From positions 76,050,643 to 76,114,642 of the forward strand of contig CM049307.1 in assembly GCA_026874595.1 (NCBI GenBank): 64,000 bases of DNA. Reading direction: 5' to 3'. Below are positions 1 to 14,200 of the stretch, in pieces. Within the stretch, counting starts at the first letter, position 1; every line of letters begins with the position of its first letter. Origin of the DNA: Sipunculus nudus (taxonomy: Eukaryota > Annelida > Sipuncula > Golfingiida > Sipunculidae). The translations under genes were made by a program, and so were the position numbers. The notes beneath the pieces are model-generated. The model saw only the letters and a list, made by a program, of their open reading frames with translations, did no database searches and had not been told where the DNA came from.

Positions 1-583
1 AAATTTCTCGGATTACGGAAGGATATGCTCGGGTATCAGTTTATCAGTTTGTACAGGTGTTGGTGATTATAAACGAGGGAATCTGTTCAAATCCAGAAGT
101 GGGTGTTGGGTCATTTTGTTGGGCTTTTGTATGGCACACACTACTTTTATATTACATCCCCTTCACACCTGAACACAGCGGCGCCACAAGTCGTCAGTCG
201 GTTGATTTTACGTTAAATCTTCCTGAGCCAAATCTACCCCCTCTGCCCCCCCCCCCCCCCCCCCCCACTTCCTTAGACCCTGATACACCTCTGATTTTCA
301 TTTGGCTTTGTACATCTGTCATGTTAGAATGCATATCATAAGGTTCTGGCATCAAGTGGCTGACTTCTGCAGGTGATCTATATACTTTATCTTCTGAGAC
401 GCATGGCGGAGCATTGCTTTAGTGTCACCTGTGCTAATAACCATAGTCTCTAAAATAAAGAATATAATATAACATAAAATTAAACTTAAACTTGAAAAAC
501 CATGAAAATCTGAGAGTATTGTTCCCTGGAATTGAAGCTGGGTCCGAATGTGTAATAGGTCCATATCATTAAGAATCAAATCT
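1..583. other. RLR-1 3' flank
   Basis: Sequence 3' of RLR-1 (minus strand). A poly-C tract lies at 246-266. I found no AATAAA close after the stop on the minus strand, so the 3' end of the transcript is not placed. No other gene seen. Confidence 0.4.
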
Positions 584-780
584 TCATTCTTCCATTGATT
601 CTTCTTTCATGGGAAACGGGACCGTACTCCAGCCTTTGCACGCTTTAAGCTGCTTGTCGCCGAGATCAAACATGATATACTGTCGACAGAGAACATAACC
701 TTCTCGGCGCTTGCCCTGTCGAAACTGGACAATCTGTCCGATTTTTCTGTGACAGCAGTCACCTCCACAGAGAATTTCAC
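584..780 (-). CDS. RLR-1 exon F: second half of regulatory domain and stop
   Basis: Encodes GEILCGGDCCHRKIGQIVQF, where C720 and C725 match the C-x4-C half-site of RIG-I (CARQNC). The end reads GWSTVPFPMKEE, equivalent to the KW..PF terminus of RIG-I and LGP2. Stop TGA at 584-586. Acceptor TTTTCAG immediately above 780. By hand count 38 of 65 residues equal RLR-2 exon F. Confidence 0.92.
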
Positions 781-1822
781 CTGAAAAGAAAACCATCCCA
801 TTGTAACATTTAAGACATTATTGCCTCCACCAAGAGGGTATGTTTTCATCCCCGTTCGTGTGTGTGTTTGTTCACAACATAACACATGTAGTCATGAACG
901 GTATGTCATGAAATTTACAGGGCACTTCGGGAACGGGCCATTGAAGTCCTGATTCGATTGTGGTGTTGATCAGGTACATGATCCGGATTAAGGAAAGTCA
1001 TCAAGGAATATTCAGAATGTACAGTCATTTATGAACGGATGAACCTGGGAGTGTGGGCCGAATATGTAAACATGACGGAGGCTTGTATTCCTTAGCAGGT
1101 AGATTTGTAGTTTTCATAATCTAACATAGTTCGTACAAATAGGTATAAAAGTTTAATACTAGGTTCAGAAAGTGGGGTTGGGTTCTATTGGTTGGGTATT
1201 CTCGAGTTGAATGATAACAGAGAAACCTACAGACCTTAGACGGGCCACTACAATCTACCTCTCCTAGCAACGCTGGGAATTGAACCCTGGAGGTCAGTGA
1301 AAAGGACCCAGTGAAATGTAAAAAGAAAGTGTTGTAATGAAATGGAAGAAATTTTGGTTTTAATGTTTGACATTTGTAGTCCCGGCCGTCCCACAGTGCC
1401 CAACAGGAAGAGTATCGTTTTGAGAAGAAACGACCCTTTGACAGGGGGCAGTTGGTCGTGCATCAAAAATCGCTATAGAATCGAAAGCTTGGCCATATCC
1501 TACCCTCACCTGCATGATAATCTGTTGGATGCACCTTCCACCTTTTGTCAGTCTCATCCCATCTGTTCTGTTTCACCCGGTCAGGCAGGCCCTCGTCCAC
1601 ACAGATGTAGAATGTCCCCTTCTTTCTCACGTGTTTTGCGGTGGACAAAACTTTATTACAGTGAAGGCAAACGATCTTCACTCGACTCGGATCTGTCTGC
1701 TTCGTCGAAGCTGCTTGCAGCGCCCCCAGGTGTTTCTTTTTGGATTTAAAAGTGTCCCAATTTTCCTTCTACAAAAAGAAAAAAGATAACCATTTATACA
1801 TGATAAAGATATAAAAATATGC

Positions 1823-1876
<54 letters not shown>

Positions 1877-2211
1877 CCTAGTAAACCTATAGCGTAATTA
1901 CACCTACAAAAAAGAGTGGATTATATAAAACCTGCATGTAGTCTGGAAGCGTGCATCCTGGATAATGACAGGATAAACTCTTATGATAATACCACGCTGT
2001 TTACGTGTCACTGTGCTGGTTATGGATTTTGGGTAAAGAAATTCTTTCCCCTAAATGCCCTAGGGCTTCTAAATACATAATGGCGTAGGTATAAATGTAC
2101 TGAGGGAGTAGAAGTAGTTAATTGAGATGTGATGGATTAAAAATGTTACAAGGTAAATTACAGTAAATGCACGGTTTTCTTTGGAAGGAACTTAACTAAA
2201 TAAGTGATATT

Positions 2212-2267
<56 letters not shown>

Positions 2268-5200
2268 CAGAAGGCTTTATATAATGATATTGGCCGTCCG
2301 AACAATTCCTTATTGGAAGAGTTTCGTTCTGAACAGAAACCGCCTATTAAAACAAAGGACCTGTGGGTCACGGCGCTCAGCTGAAATTGATTATGAGAAT
2401 ATTTTTATAACATCAACACCAAATCCCAATCGGGCTTGATTGGTTGAGCCCAAATCCTGATTGAGACTGTGATTTGACATAATACTGAATAACACCTTCT
2501 ACCCTGTGACCTTGACCTTATGACCCCAAAATAAAAAGGGGTTCTTACTTTATTGGTGGGCCATACTTAAATCAAGTTTGAAAACAATATGTTGATCCAA
2601 ACTGTTACCATTCAGAAAAAATATGTGGACAGAGATGGCTACTGTGACCTTGCGACCCCTAAATCAATCAAGTTCATCTCCTATTTGCAGGTCACCTAAA
2701 TGTATTAGATGGAAGGTTTGGGATGAAAAGTTTAGCTTAATGTGCACCCATAATCTTTCTAAATAAGTGGGCCCTGTGACCCAGACCTTGGACCTCATGA
2801 CCCTTAAATCAAACGGGTTCTTATATTATTGATGGGTTATGTATAAGTCAAGTTTGAAATCCATATGTCTATCCAAACTGGGGTTATCATCAGGAAACAA
2901 ATTTGACGGACATACAGAAAGACGGAAAAAAAACATCCCACAGGCGCTTGAATCCCTATTTATATTAAGTCTTCATATTTCCAATGTACTTAAAGATACT
3001 ACGACGAATTCAGGTCAAACGACCCAATAATAAAACGGTAATATCATGTTATCACTTATAATATGACAAGGTAGGCAATTCATTCATAGCCGTTACAGAA
3101 GTAAGGAAGTTATGGGAGTTACAGAATCAAATCCATCCAATTTCCAATGTTTTCAACCATCAGTTCAAGCTATCTCGATACCCTTTTGTGGTGATGTTTG
3201 AATTTTTACGTCATCCGATCAAAACGATGGCGTCGGAAGGTTTTGGCTGAGTTGCTTATCTTGTACTTAGTTGCCCTTCCACATAGTTTGCTCTCTGGAG
3301 GCAAGTCCATTTTTATATTCATGTAATTAATGACAGTTGACACAATAATGTGAGATGATTGGCCAGAAGACGGTCAGGGCTTGTGACGTCAGCAAGCACA
3401 TATTTGCCGTGGTTTGTCTGTAGTCTAGAGGCAGGACAGCTAAGAGGCGATGTCTGTAAGCGTAAATTGTCAGTGTCTGAGGACGGGCACGATGGTACCT
3501 CTGTAACGAACTTTAGAAAGGATATCGCAATTACCTAATCCCAAGATCTGTATTTACCGTGTGTGCTTCCAGCTTCCAGGACCTGACATTAGTTATACGC
3601 GTTACGATAGAGGTACTGAATATCGTTGTGCGGGGGCATATTCAGTTATCATGCTGGCTAAATCCAGGAAACATCAGGTATGAAAGTTCATATATAATAG
3701 GCTGTGCGCCTATAAGTCAGTGATTTGTGTACTTTGCTTGACGGGCGAAGATGTACTCCATTGAGGAATTGTTGATTGTTGGCGTGAAGCGCTGAAGAAT
3801 CCCTGTGAATATACACAAGAGCGAAAAAACTAAGCCTGCCATTCTAATGTCATGTGTGCGCGATGGTGTGCATCGATATTTAAATGTGCGAAACGCCTCT
3901 CCAGAGAAATGTGTATTTTTTTAATATATTTGTTTGTTTTGTTTACTTAATCCTTTTTCATCTTTTGGAGTGTATGTATGAGTTTCAGCTGGTTTGGTCT
4001 ACCAGTTTAAAGAACCTGGTTGTCCAGTCCTTCGGGATGTGATATACAGGTTGTACGCGGGAAGAATGAATTCTGAAGAATTGTTTTGACCAGTTTTGTT
4101 AAAATTCTGCATGCTGACTGGATTATATGTAAACTTGAATAGCTTTTTTTGCAAAAATATGTCTACCCATGGTATGCGGATGTAAACTTGAAGATCAAGG
4201 GCAAGGTGACCAGTTTTCAACCTCATCTTATACCTGAGGAACAAATTTGAGGAGCAAATATGCAATACTTAAATCATTTAGAATTTTTGCTCCGTAGATC
4301 ATAGAATATATAGGTCACTGCGACTTAGTTTTCAGTTTCAAAAAAGATTTCTTCAGGACCTCCCTGGATGTTGATTTAGAAATTTCTTATTGAAATGGTT
4401 ATGATTTTTGCCAGGATAACGGACGGTCGGGGTACAGGACGACGGACAAAGACCTATCGGTATGACAAAGCATGACTGAAGTCAGCTGAACCAAAATACA
4501 GGTGTCGCCACCAGCCTCATGGGACTGATACAACTAGTCGTGGTCGGCAAATCAACATATGAAGATTAACGACAAAAAAAAAAGAAAAAAAAAGAAGCAG
4601 CAACTGATGAAACAATTTATGATGAATAATCATTCCAGGTTTCAGGACAAAAGATGAGCCCATCCTTTAGAAACGGACACCATTGATGTAATCGGGCACT
4701 CTAAAAAGTACCAGTCTTTCAGCTGATGAAACTGTCTTTGATCAATAGGCAAAGGGAAATCCTAACAATCAAAGCATTATTTACTGAGATACTTGACTTT
4801 TTGCATGAAATTTATTATATGAAAGTATTCTGTGGTCCACAAACAAGTCCAATGACTTGGCGTGATTAGGTCGCAGTGACCTAATTTCGGTTTACAATGA
4901 GATTTTTATGGATCCCCCTTGGTTTTCATTTAGAAGTTTCTAGGTCAAAAGGATACGTTTTGTACCGCGCTAACGGTCAGCAGGTCGGAGGACAATGGAC
5001 AAGGATGATCACTATAGCTCAGCAAGAACCTGAGCTCAAAACTTTGAAGAAATCTAAACATAAATCTCAAGACAAGAATAAATATAAAATGCAAGCAGTT
5101 GTACAACAAAAGCGTGTCCTGTAATACGAACATTGCATTTAAAGCCTTATCGCCTCTTTGGTGTATTAAACAAACTGACGGGTAAAACAATCCTGTCCTA

Positions 5201-8200
5201 CCTGTTTCTTCTCTATATCAGCAGCGAACTTGATGGGATCCTCATTCTGGAACTGCTCCAAGGTTTCTTCGATATCCCGTATCTTGTTCCTATTCTCCAG
5301 CTCTCGTTTCTCTACGTCACTTCCTTTTCGTACGATTAGGTAACACATATGAGCTTTACCACGGGATTGCAACGAACCAATTTCATTGGTTGTGACGTTG
5401 TAGCGTATCAGGTAGTCACAATGACCCAGGTCAACACCTTCCTCGGCAATGTCAGTGGCAACAAGAAGATTAATTGTACCTGAAGTTGAAAAGACCACAT
5501 ATAAATAAACGACATAAAAATCCGCGAATGACTACTTACACCATTTCCGATTCTTTTATCCAGTTATCTTCAAAACTGACTCCACACTTCGGTTCTTACG
5601 TCAGAATCAATCTGTTTTATAACACATTGTCCCATCAGATGTTATAACTTGTTGAAAAATCATACTGCATCCAGACCCATACCAACTGAAGTATTTGATA
5701 CGTTTTTGCCTTTACACTAGTCCGTAAAATGTCACTTGTATTTTTCTTTAACTTTAAGACTTCATGTATACCACGGAATGACGCCCTTCTCGGAAGGGTT
5801 GCTTAATTGGTTTTGTGCAAAGAACAATTATAATTTTGTACAGATCCTTTGCCTCAAATGACGTGATTTACTCGAATACTCTGAAGGTAATTTATCAATA
5901 TTCTTTTTCATGTCACCAAATCGGATTTCTAATACCATGAATCTCCACGTTTAAGCACAGGAGTTAATTTATTAACATGCACCAATCTCTGTATTTCTGG
6001 TCGAAACTATGGGATAAGAAACTTTAACAAGTATTAGGGATACTGAGTCGTCAGTTCATTTTGAACCAATTTAAAAGTTTTTTCACGTTTATTCCATTAA
6101 ACAAGGATACCGCGACTTAAGCTAAAATAAGCAACAAAGTAACACTAGCAAAAATAAAGGATCTTCCACGCTAGCGCAATTAAAAAGATCTTACCTTTAG
6201 TTTGTAATTAATTTTGATGGAACCTGGGATCTAGATATTCAAGCTCTGGTTTAAAGGTAGTACGTTATGGATGTTTCTACGTGAAAGAAAACCTAACCCT
6301 GCCATGACTACAGTATACCAGCACAGCTCGTACCGTTCTTGAACTGTTGCAGCACTTCCTTCTGTTCTTCCTCCGTCATTGAGTACTGGTCTCCCTCCTG
6401 ACCAGTCAGACGAGCTGGCCTGATGATGTCAGTCAGCTCAGGGTGGTCTTTGATGTACAGGACGAGCCGCTCCGTTAAAAACCTTGTACGTGTCAAAATC
6501 AACCCTGCATGTAAAGTAAATATTACCAAATTATAGACTGAATACTCTAGTTTTGCAGCGACGTGTAAAGATTATCTGATATATTGAGTGGCAGATGTTC
6601 ATACAATGACCTAGGAACTGATAAAGATTAGATCGGAAATATCTTCCATTCCATATTTTGGAAGATCGCCTCGTACCAATAGATTGGGATTTTAACCAAA
6701 GATTGCTGACAAACCAAATTTGCTTTTCAAGGAGCGTGGGCGAATTCTACAAGACTCGATTATTAATGAACTTTTAATCTTGAATAAACATAGTATTTTT
6801 TATTAGTTTTGCATTTATCTTGTACATCAAATCAATGTTAAGCCGTGATGTATCATTAAATGTATACTTTATATAATTTGAATCTATTAATGTATTATTT
6901 TTATGAATAAGTGTAAATTTAATATCATACGCCGAATATATTATAGTTGCCCACCTTTAGAATCTTTCTTTTCGCTATGCATATTCAGTACCAGTGACTT
7001 CAGTTCTACAAGAAGTCCATTATCATCAGTGTTTCCAATCAATCCCGTTAACTCAGGCTCCAGAGAGGTAAAATGTTCAAACCATTTCTTTTCTAAATTT
7101 GAATCATTCGTCTTTTTCGAAAGCAAAGTGAAAACTTCTAAAATTTCATCCAGTGAATGACAAACCCGAGACTCCATCTCTAATTCAGGTGGTTCTGTAA
7201 AATGAGCTTTCAAAATAGTGAGAGCATCCTGTCCACTGAGCTCCTCATAACAGGAGAGTGCGGAGTTTAACACTACCAAGGCGTTAAAAGCAATGATCTT
7301 CTCGCGTTGTTTCTTCATCTCTGCAGTCTTTTTCCTGGCGATGGCCCAAGTTTCGTATGGGTGAGTTCCCGGTGTGACCTTGGACATTTCACCGCTCTTT
7401 TTCTCTATTTCTTTCATAAAGTTTGACAAATTAATTCGAAGTTGGTCATCTTTAAGCCTTCCTGGTACTGCGACTATCTTAACTTCCCTTGGCTTCGGGT
7501 AAAACCTTTCCAGTTCTTCTTGATTTTCCCGCACCCGAGATATATGATAACAGTCTAGATTTCCACAAATGGTCAAGAGGTGATCACGGGCAGACCGAGA
7601 CTTGCCAGTTCCAATACAAACCGTCAAACCCAAGATCTGTGGCAGTCCTGGAATGTGGTTATCTAGTTTGGCTTCCAAGTACGTGCGCATGAGTTCATTA
7701 TATGGATGACTTCCGTATGTGTGGTGGCATTCATCAAACACTAATAAATCTACGTCGGTTAGTTTGAAAATTCCGTCCTTGATGGCGTTCATGACTATCA
7801 TTGCAGTTAGCACAACAACCGTGTTAGACTCCAGAATTCCATTTATATTTCGCCCTTCGTCAATTACCCCAACTTTTAAGCCCAGTCTGTTTAGTAACGC
7901 GCCCAGAATAGCCGACTTTTGCTCTACTATCTTTCGTATGCTTACGATGAACACAGCTTTGAATGGGCGCTCCGGAATTTTCTGATGCAGAGAGAGTTGG
8001 TGGATCACATGACCTGCCATGACGGTCTTCCCGCAACCCCTCGGGGCACAGATGATGCTGTTTTTCCCCTGTAGAGGCAGTCGCGTCAGCTCCAGCTGAT
8101 AATTACGCAACTTCAGGGTTCTGAAAGTATTAAGTAAAAAGTAAGTATAAAGGGGAGTTGGATCTTGTCAAAGATTGAAAACAGGCTTTTTAAGGATTGA

Positions 8201-11200
8201 AAATGGCGTTTTAGCTCAGCTGACCATAGGTCTTTTGAGCTATAGCGATCACCCTCGGTCTCTCTTCCGTCCAACCGGTTAGAGGCGTAAATCCTAACCG
8301 CTTGACCTAAAAATTTCTTACTTAAACGCCAGGTTGGCCCTTGAAAATCTTCTTACATACATCACTGTGACCTTTTTGTTTTTTTGTTTTTAGCTCTTGG
8401 AAAATCAGACTTTTGAAAATGTTCTGAGCTGCAAAACAGAGGATTTGCATTCAATGAAGAACTTGAAATCGACCCAGCCAGTTCTTTGGAACACATGTAT
8501 CTACCACCCTAGCCGTGACAACCCGACTTAGTAAGCCCTGATAATTGGAACTTTAACCCTACTTGTTTCTTGATACTGGCAATCACGAGGAATGCATCGC
8601 AGTGGTCTTCCATAATATTGCATTCATATTGTGGCAAACAGCATATAATCTAAACATTAGGCTACGAATGATGAATTAACACAAGAGAATACATGTAAAT
8701 TCACAACCCAAACAAAAACTCCGTCTTTATGGTTATGAGTGACATATTGTAACGAGTCACAAGTTGACTGCATCCAGTGACACGTGCAAGGCATGCTTGT
8801 ATTCATGCGGTCAGCTCACAAGCTCAACAAACATGCGGAGGGATTTACCAATATACTGAGTTTAAACGGAAATTTTCTCGCTCATGTTAGGTGTTGTTAG
8901 AAAGTGTATTTAAAAGCTGGTTTGGTTTATGTCAAGTGACAACGTTCTTGTATGCCATGAGGTGTTGTCAGAAATGAAGCGAATATTTGCACCCCTACAG
9001 TGCTTTAAAATGCGTTCCTCGCTGAAGGTTGTAAAGGCACTCTGATGGCCAGTGCGCTGGTGGTAGACTCTCAAATGGGCCGAAATGGCGCTACTTCCAC
9101 AATGAAAAACAATACTTGACTTGGTGTTTGAAAACGTCATATCAACTGGTTTCATATTTAAGATTTTAACAGAAGAAATGCAAAAAAAAACTGCCATGGT
9201 CAAATATGGGCAAAATTTGAGGTACTGATATCATATTTATGCTAATATCTTATAAAGTTTGCAAAATTCAGATATAATTTTAGGTATACAATTGAATCTT
9301 GATTAAATAAAGTAATATCCCTGAAAAAAGTCTCTAGCTTCAGCAATTCTCATGTTAATTGAGCAAATATATTTCCTGATTTTGTACAAAGTGTATTATG
9401 TTCGGGCCCATAATTAAAAAAAAAAACGCAATACTGATATAATTTCGAGCATTTACATAGAAAATGTATAAAGAAATAGGTATATTAAATATGATTGAAG
9501 TCGGATTAGTGGTTTTGATATAAGGCAATATTAAAGTGTCACATTTGGTTTTCAATAACGTTTTTTCAAGTAACGAAGTCGTAGTGACCCGATTTTCGGT
9601 ACGGTAGGAGATTTGGGGGAAATTTTGGATTCGTATGTATAGTGGTTTCATGACGTGTCTGTTAGCGGACGGACGGCCGGACGGCACGAAGGACGGATAA
9701 CGGACAAAGGACCATAACTATTGCTCAGATGACTTATTAGTGTAGTCGCACATGTAGCAAAATCCCAATCCCGTAGGAATTGAATGCCCAAATTGAGATA
9801 ACACTTGTTTTCACTTCATGTAGTTGTAAGCTGATGGAAAATGTTAGGTAACAAATTTTATCAACCCCCTGACCCCCCAAAAATCCAAGATGGCCGCCAT
9901 CATAATAAAAAAAACTAGATTTGGCTTTGATATTGTAACTATCGCATCAAAATAAATAATATTGGATCAAATTATGACATTTTTAAATGTGTACTGGTAA
10001 TACCAACTACTCCAGGAGCTATCCAAAGGTTCGGGAGGGTATTCAAGGTCAAGGTCAAGGTCAAACTTATTTGCCAACCTTCGATCTAAAGAATAACATT
10101 AGACATCTTGGGAACTACGCTGTCATTTAATATGTGATATGGTTTTCAAATAGTCAACAGTATTAATAATTGTCTTGGCAGAATAATATACCATAGGGAA
10201 GATAATAAAATACATTACACTAAGATACTGTCATATGGTTTTCAAATGGACCTAAAAGGTGCCCATTCACCTACCTTTTTGAAAGAGAATTTGTGATTTC
10301 TGGCTTCTCTTTGTATATATTAATGGTCTTAAGGTAATTCTGGTTTTAGAAAGTGCTTATAATACCTCCGTGAAGGATGTTTGAACTTGTTGATCAACAC
10401 CATGTTTGTAAACACAGCAATGTTGACAAAAGGGGAGAAAATGTAACTTAACATGGTATGTGGCATATATGCGGAGGCCCAAACTTTGTTGTAAAACGCC
10501 ATTTGCAAAACTCTCGCCTATCCGACTTGCTGTCCGATGCCATTTTTGAATTTGTTTTTTAAGGGGTCCCACATATTATAAACACGTTGGTATAAACTAA
10601 ACAAGCAGCCTATGTGCGTGATATCAACGTTTTCTGGCTTATCTTGAATGAAATCTTCAAGGAATTACCTTTAGTTTTTAATGGTCAGATAGGTGATCTG
10701 GGCCCTTTAAAACATGAAATTGATGTTGGTATTGCATATTTCCCATATTGCCGATTCTCTGCTGATATATTGCCTAGTATTAATCGTCAACAGTATTAAT
10801 GCGAAACAACCATTTTGAAATCATTTTGTGTGGTTTGTAAAAAAAGATAAAAACAGCCTTGTTGATCCTGATACAGGAACAATCTATGGCATGTTTATTA
10901 TTCCAGACACTTCGAGGAGCTTCAGTAGAACCTTTGTCTGAATACCTTTGGAGTTTACCTGAATATGGGTGGAAATAGGTCAGTTATTATTGTAATTGTA
11001 ACAAAGATTGAACTAGTAAACAGAAAAATATGCTGCCCTGACAAAAGAAGACCACACATCTGCACGTGCACAGGGTCATACTGGTGCGGTCCATAAAAAA
11101 TGATAAGTGTGTACATGTACATGTAAATGGCATCTGGCGAATTCAAATACTTGTACCTTTAAAAATCCCGTAGGTTAATGTCGGATAATCGGGACCAAGC

Positions 11201-14200
11201 ACCTCAAGATTTAGATACCACTCCCACAGATGATAATATCTGGAATTACTATCAGGTTTGCCTCGACCAAAAGATGCGCGTGCACAGGAAAACCAGAATA
11301 CCACACGCTTAGAATGTATTCGAACAACATTGAGATGGGCAGTGGAATATAAAATATAAGAATAACTGTTTTAGATGACCGTATATATGTATGTAGTTAA
11401 AGTCAACAGAGATTTACCTTGAACATGGTTGAAATTATGTATTTTATGTCAATCCTAAGGCACAGCAATGCCTAAAAGACAGTCATTGGAACATCGGATA
11501 TACTTGTTTTCCGGCTACAGTCCTATTATATAAATTATTTAGTGAAACCGTTGACCATGCAACTACGGAGGCCGATGATGCTGTGTCAGAGAAATAGAGT
11601 TAAATTTGGCAATATGCGCCAAATTCGAGAAACAATGGAAGATCTCTGGTGAAGGTTCCCTCCTTAATTTGGAAACGTTACTGGTCATACTCTTTGTTTC
11701 TTACCTGTTATATATGTTGGTTATATCGTTGGTAATATCGGGGGATTAAAGAATTGAAATTAAAAAATATGTTGAAATTTGTCTATTCATGAATCAAATC
11801 ACCTGTAATTCCACGGTAGTATAATCGCATGATAAAAGCCTCAAACGTTTTCTCCCCAACGTATCTCTGTGCACACGATATGAAAACCTTGATATAAATA
11901 ATGCCGCCTGTATAGGGAAAAAGTTTTAAATATGCAATATAAGGAAGAATATTTTGAGGCATTATTCACATAAGATATATGAGGATTTTGTGCTCCACAA
12001 CTATTATTCCATTAAATGTCTTTGGATAATGTGGTTAAACCTAATTGGGGCTTAGCTTTAATATTTATATTTTTACAAGTTCAAACTCAGAATATAAACT
12101 GCACGGTCGATACATTCAATTGTATGTTACATATTGATTCATGTGTTTCCAAGTTAAACACTCACAAAATATCAACAAATTTAATTTTTGTGGTAAAATA
12201 ATTGATGTGAAAGTCTATGTTTAACTTTGCAAATATAATGACTTCTGCAGTCTAGGCAGAGCACTTGTAAGAGTAAGAGCCGACACCAACCCAGACTGGG
12301 CGCCCTGCAGACTAATGCGTAACGGGAAGGCTGTGCCTCACTCAGACCCGAGTGCAATTTGGGGATCTATATTATACCCTGGTGTTATGACCACGCAGAA
12401 TTAAGACCCACTTCCTAAGTATACCAATATTTAGATGTTATCTTAACGGAGCAAATCACACATATGTCAATTAATAATTTGATTGTTGGGGAATAAAAAT
12501 AAAATCTGAAACAATAAAAAATCACGAATAAATGGGGAAAAATAAAAATAACCATGAAAGGTGTTAGCGCTCAACGGGTCGGGGGGGGGGGGGGGGTTTC
12601 ACCACTGGAAACTGCTGATGGTTTACATTATTATGGCATTTGCATCCCCTGGTTGATGCACACTCGACAGTGATTCCATCCAGGCGTAATGGGAAGGTCA
12701 TCGCCAACGGCCGTATTTCACTCTCAAACGAGTGCGTCTTTCGGGGGATCCTCGGTGGTATGACCCAGCAATGGGGATGATTACGCACCCAGGACCCGCT
12801 GGTGCAGTACTTATTGATACTGCCCTGTCACGTAGTCAGAAACCGGAATAGAAATCTGCAGATGTACATATATGTAGTTAAGTTTGCGATAAAAAATGGA
12901 GGCGGCTATCTCCACCAAAAAAAAATATTAAAAAAAAAAAAATTCCATCCGTGGTGTTTGCCTTAATGCCCGGATCTACATGGTTCGTTTTATCCAACAA
13001 GTGCATCGTAGAGATATTTGTATTCCTATAATATACAAATTTTCCTTTAGGAATAATTCGTACTCATATGCCATTTTACATATGCATAAGTGCCTTCTTT
13101 TCTGGTGATCAAATATGGCTGATTAGTTTTTACGTGCATTATTTGTCTCCCTTTAGCTTTTAGAAGTACCTTATCGATAACTTGTTGCAGTTAGACCTGT
13201 TTCAGCTCATATTCAGATAAACGTAATAGAAATATAAATATCCAGACGATCCCTCTGTTCTACAAGGTACTTGGAATATTTTGATATGACATGAATATTT
13301 CTGTATCAAGACCACCAACAAGGATTTTAGAATCTTGGAATCTTTCATATAACCACACAAATGGATTCTAAATTTTTTTTTTGTAATATGGTTGCCACCT
13401 AGACCATGTAATACTACTTTTAGAAAATCAACAATATAAAAAAGAGGTCACGAGCATGAATTTCACAAGGTCCATTTCCTTTTGGGCACCATATCATGCA
13501 CATAACATATGACAGTGTAGTGCCCAAGATATTTTTATGCTTTTAATATTAGTACATACATTTAACTTTCACCTTGCGTACCCTCTGTGAGCTTTCGACA
13601 ACTCCTAATTAGTTGCAATTAACAGAACACATTAAAAAAGTATAAATAGATCCAATTATCTGCTATCATTAAGTTTTATCTTTATCTCTATGTTAAGGTT
13701 GCCATGGCGGCCATTTTGGATTCTCTGGTGTTACAGAGCTCATAAAAACTCTTATTTAGTTGCAATCGACAGGAAACATTCAAAAACGAATTAATCGATC
13801 CAATATCATTAAGTTTTAAACGACAATTACAGTAAAATAGCATAATCTCTATGTTAAGACTGCAGTGGTGGCCATCTTGGATTCCTTGAGGTCACAGGGT
13901 TCATAAAAAATTATAACCTGCATTCATTCATCAGCTTAAGTGCAAATAAAATGAAAGCAAGCACCATTTTATTCAATTTCTAAGAAAACGTCGTTCTGTT
14001 ACACTTGATCTGAAAATTTGTTACCTGACACTTTCCATTAGTTCATATCCTGTTTATGCTAAATCAGTCATTTTCGCAATTTGGGCATTAAATTCCTACG
14101 GAAATACATCCCCGTCTGCACTATATAGTCAGCTTAGCTAAAACTATCAAAATTACCTTGTAGATCAATGTGAAAGGCACTTGTACCTGTTCTAAGAGCA

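Larger units (their letters stand above)
9570..14115. mobile_element. Composite inverted-repeat element in RLR-1 A-B intron
   Basis: The segment near 9765-9865 (CCCGTAGGAATTGAATGCCC ... GGTAACAAATTTT) matches the reverse complement of 14015-14100 (CCGTAGGAATTTAATGCCC ... GGTAACAAATTTT), forming inverted arms about 4.2 kb apart. A GACGGAC-rich R1 end lies just outside the left arm at 9640-9745. The interior holds other repeats annotated separately. No transposase frame is visible. It is probably a non-autonomous foldback-like element, or two copies in opposite orientation. Confidence 0.5.

Noticed and set aside
8910-9203. BED-type zinc finger or hAT transposase remnant (CGSSAISAHLRVYH)
   Set aside because: The peptide is suggestive, but only one short segment fits and the paired cysteines are not both present. 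Too weak to annotate.
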